In this document: positions 21,201 through 23,910 of the stretch, piece after piece
How positions within the stretch are numbered: position 1 is the stretch's first letter
Layout: each line of letters opens with the position of its first letter
Source of the DNA: Polysphondylium violaceum
Lineage: Eukaryota; Evosea; Eumycetozoa; Dictyosteliales; Dictyosteliaceae
Assembly: GCA_000277445.1 (NCBI GenBank)
Contig: AJWJ01000366.1
Span: 1 to 23,910 of the forward strand
Direction: 5' to 3'
DNA length: 23,910 bases
The notes under the pieces: generated by a model
Seen by the model: the letters and a program-made list of their open reading frames with translations, nothing else
What the model was told of the DNA's origin: nothing
The model's database searches: none
Program-made: the position numbers and the translations under genes

Positions 21201-22278
21201 GAAATCACAATCTGTTAGAAAAACTTTAAATTTTCCTATTGGATAAATTAAAATTTATCATAAAAGTAAATGTAATTTATAAAAAGTGTGGGGTGGGATA
21301 TTTTTATAAAATGTACAACAATAATTAAAATTGTCTTGTAACATTACCTTTTTAACAATAAAAACACTTGTATATAAGGGACATAAATAGATAAAAAACA
21401 AAGTAGGAAATGCTCAAGAAATAAAAAAAATTAAATATCTTTTATAAGTTTATGTAATATGTGTGTTGGAAAAAGTGAATTACAAATTAAATACTAATGT
21501 GATCAATACTAAAGAAAGAAATAAAAATTTAAAATAAAAAATAAAAAAAAGATTTAAAAAAGGTTCTTCACAGAATGATACCTTACCAGAAAAAATATTT
21601 TAAAAATTATTTTAGCTGTTAAACAAAATAAAACCAACAACAACAAGAAGAATAAAAATAAATGAAAAACACTATTAAAAGCAAAAATCAACAAATTTGA
21701 GATATAAATTGAAATTAAATTTTGTTTAAACAATGGATTAAATGTGTTGATTAGAGATAATCACATTTAGAATTTTTGAGAGAAATACAATGTAATTTAC
21801 CCCCACAATTTTACCTTTACCCCTTCTTTGCACCGCACAACAACATTCATTTATCACCACAGAATTAATATCCACCACACCTACACTCATAAATACTTTC
21901 ACCCTATTCTCAAAACAACACATTTTTCATTTTCAAAAATAGACCTACCTTTACTAGTTGATTCCTATCACTTGACCTAGAATAGTTAAATGAAGTGAAT
22001 CTGTCATACCATCATTTTAACCCAACCCCACTCATTCTCACCCACCCTACCAATAAATTCAAAAAGGGTGAAAATATTAATGGTATAGACAAAGATACTT
22101 TTTTTTATTATTATTGTTATTTCATTTTTTATTAATATATGTGAAAGTTGTGGTGGATACGAAATCTTTCCATTGTGTGGGTTGGTTAGTGTGGGTATTT
22201 TTGTTGTTGTTATTTTTATTTTCCATTCTTTGTTACAAATAAAAAATTGTAATGGTATTCGTAACTAATATGGATATC

Positions 22279-22306
22279 TATCCCCTAAAAATAAAATAGG
22301 GGGATA
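22279..22306. other. Hairpin TATCCCCTA / TAGGGGGATA
   Basis: The arms TATCCCCTA (22279-22287) and TAGGGGGATA (22297-22306) are complementary apart from one extra G, around a 9-nt A-rich loop. In this AT-rich setting a GC-containing stem of this size stands out. It could be a protein site, a transcript hairpin or chance. Confidence 0.6.
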
Positions 22307-22440
22307 AGAGTGGTAATTTTACAGTTTATTTTGCTGTGATGATAATTATACATATTTGTTAGGGTAAACATTAAATAAATGTTTTCATTATAAAACAAAA
22401 ATATTAATTCTAATAGTGTGTATCCATTTTTGAAAGAAAA

Positions 22441-22489
22441 GGGAGTGAGGGGGTTAAAAGTGAACTCTCAACCTCACCCTCCCCCACGA
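22441..22489. other. Imperfect G-rich / C-rich inverted repeat
   Basis: The arm GGGAGTGAGGGGGTT (22441-22455) faces AACCTCACCCTCCC about 14 nt downstream. They can pair over most of their length with small offsets. The C-rich arm is followed by more C before an ATATTCATGG stretch. Confidence 0.5.
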
Positions 22490-22864
22490 TATATTCATGG
22501 TATTGAATCAATCTTTTGTTTTTTTTTTTTGTTTTTTTTTAAAATGCAATATCTAATTAGATATTAAATTTGCATATTAGAGGGTGAAAAGATTTTAAGG
22601 ATTGTGTGAGGGTGTGGTGGGTGAGTATTTTCAATCTCTGCCATGAAAATGCTAGGTGGAGTAGTATTTTGAGTGAGATAAATAATGCTTTTGGTGTGGT
22701 AGGATGTGGTGTTTGATTTAATGTATTATTTTCATGGACATCACATTCAAATAGTTATTTAAACATACATTTTTTATTTTTCTTACTTTCCACTCGTGCA
22801 ACTTTGATGTATGTTGTTTTAAAAATGTGGTAGAGGTGTTTAGTAGTAGTTGTTGTGTATGTGT

Positions 22865-22883
22865 GGGTGGGTGAGGGTGAGGG
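22865..22883 (+). other. Canonical G-quadruplex motif
   Basis: Four GGG runs (22865-22867, 22869-22871, 22875-22877, 22881-22883) are separated by loops of 1, 3 and 3 nt, which satisfies the standard G3+N1-7 rule. It is embedded in the GT-rich patch 22857-22888. Intramolecular quadruplex formation is inferred from sequence only. The same stretch could equally be a G-box type factor site. Confidence 0.75.
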
Positions 22884-23733
22884 TTAGGTAAAAATATATA
22901 AATGAGTGTGGGAATCATCATCAGCATCAACATCATCAACACCATCATCACTCACTACCTTTATCAGTTTAGGAAAACACTACTATTATTTTAAATATCA
23001 ACCCCACCTGCCATAAAAGTGGTATTGTTTTATCTTCAAAAAGTAATTTGGAGAATACCTCGTTACAACTATTATTGTACCAATTTACTATGGTATGTTA
23101 TAAAATATCCAATTAATTTATTATATAGTGGGTTTGTAGTGGTAACCCCTACCCACAATTAGTAATATTGAAAATAACCCACTCATTTCATAATGATTGG
23201 CACAGTGTGAGTTCAAATTTTACACTCTAAACTTTAACTTTGTTTGTTAAAAAATATTTTTATATTTATATATACATTCAAATTTATCTATCCATTGAAA
23301 AAAGAAGCAAGAAAAGGTGTGGTGTTGTTTGTGTATGTTGATCCTAATTTTGAGAATGAGTGTGTAAGAGGATGGGTGAGAATCGTTTGTAAGGGTGGAT
23401 GATATATATATAGTTGGTTAAACAGCCATTTAAAAATTACTTTATCCTCAAAAGTAAATCTTTATTTTAACTTTTTTAAAACTACTACTCTTTTGAAATA
23501 CACACTTTCTAACGGATAACTCACACTCACACAGTCACTTTGAAACACAAACCTATTTTGATTTAAAATACTTTCCTAATTTAGAGACAAGAATCATATA
23601 TATCATATAACGACCCCATTCCAGTAAATTTAAAAATGATTTGAAAATTTCATATGATAATTGGTATTTTTGATTCATTGGTATTAACTTGTAATAAGAT
23701 TTAAATGAGATTATTTTATGCTTGTAGGTGTGT

Positions 23734-23751
23734 CTATTGATCGCTCAATAG
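23734..23751. other. Perfect 7-bp hairpin CTATTGA-TCGC-TCAATAG
   Basis: A perfect inverted repeat with a 4-nt TCGC loop is followed within about 40 nt by a second small inverted repeat (AATCGA / TCGATT, about 23787-23803). The local base composition is less AT-biased than its surroundings. This may mark a small structured RNA, but I recognise no family. Confidence 0.5.
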
Positions 23752-23910
23752 GAGTAAAGTGGTACAAAAATGTTTAATCAGTATCTAATCGATTGATTCG
23801 ATTTTATATGAACAATGTTAGAGATCATCATTTTAGTTTGCGATAAAAAAAAATACATATCTAATTTTTTTTTTTTTTTTGATTTATTTAGTCGTACTTA
23901 AGTAAAAAAA

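Larger units (their letters stand above)
18210..23910. other. 5.7-kb gene-free region upstream of the homeodomain gene
   Basis: No frame here looks like a protein: the longest are low-complexity or isolated and have no matching splice partners. The DNA is AT-rich with A/T homopolymers, but it is punctuated by GT/GGGTG-rich patches (for example about 19095-19115, 19363-19375, 19786-19809, 21078-21093 on the opposite strand, 21286-21300, 22174-22198, 22603-22625, 22857-22888) and by hairpins. Such G-rich patches resemble the G-box elements bound by Dictyostelium G-box binding factor at developmental genes. Its position 5' of a homeodomain gene suggests an extended control region, non-coding RNA genes, or a gene beyond the right edge. 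None of these is proven by sequence. Confidence 0.6.

Noticed and set aside
21738-21923. 61-codon minus-strand frame containing several Cys
   Set aside because: Short, isolated and without recognisable motifs. A chance frame is more likely, although it is the least repetitive one in the region.
22865-22888. GAGGGTTAGG as a telomere-like repeat
   Set aside because: There is no tandem array, and dictyostelid chromosome ends are not known to use TTAGGG. It is better described as a G-quadruplex or G-box-like patch.
22718-22951. 77-codon minus-strand frame starting with a Met-rich run
   Set aside because: The start is a CATCA-type repeat and the middle is the GT-rich patch read in reverse. It is not gene-like.

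Overview
The window looks like nuclear DNA of a dictyostelid social amoeba. It is very AT-rich outside genes. Most introns are about 70-100 nt, with GTAAGT/GTATGT-like donors and CTAAC/CTAAT branch-like motifs. Several proteins carry long Asn/Gln/Ser/Thr tracts encoded by AAC/AAT/CAA repeats, and starts are preceded by runs of A. The genus cannot be fixed by reading alone. No rRNA, tRNA, transposon, CRISPR array or bacterial-type operon was seen.

Layout. Positions 1-428 are low-complexity DNA. An interferon-related developmental regulator (IFRD/PC4) family gene lies on the minus strand (429-1990, 3 exons). It is divergent from a four-CBS-repeat, AMPK-gamma/PV42-like gene on the plus strand (2936-4011, 3 exons). 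That gene converges on a run of minus-strand genes that continues to 18209: a DENN-domain protein with a long low-complexity tail (4123-8192, 5 exons), an elongin-B-like ubiquitin-fold protein (8347-9151, 5 exons, with an apparent frame break near its C-terminus), glycogen debranching enzyme (9516-14268, 2 exons), a small unrecognised acidic-tailed protein (15173-15685, 3 exons), and a homeodomain protein (15837-18209, single exon). The homeodomain protein also carries a Cys-rich segment and winged-helix-like domain resembling the N-terminal part of ASH2/ASH2L.

The right-hand quarter (18210-23910, about 5.7 kb) has no convincing gene. It holds many GT/GGGTG-rich patches, a canonical G-quadruplex motif and several hairpins. 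It lies directly upstream of the homeodomain gene, so an extended regulatory region or unannotated non-coding transcripts are the main possibilities.

The genes do not form one pathway. They cover transcription co-regulation (IFRD, elongin B, homeodomain factor), energy sensing and glycogen use (CBS/AMPK-gamma-like protein and debranching enzyme), and membrane traffic (DENN Rab-GEF). The most notable items are the ASH2-type winged helix plus homeodomain architecture, its atypical homeodomain, the large gene-free region upstream of it, and the frame break in the elongin-B-like gene. Splice sites were assigned by eye from reading frames and consensus, and they need transcript support.
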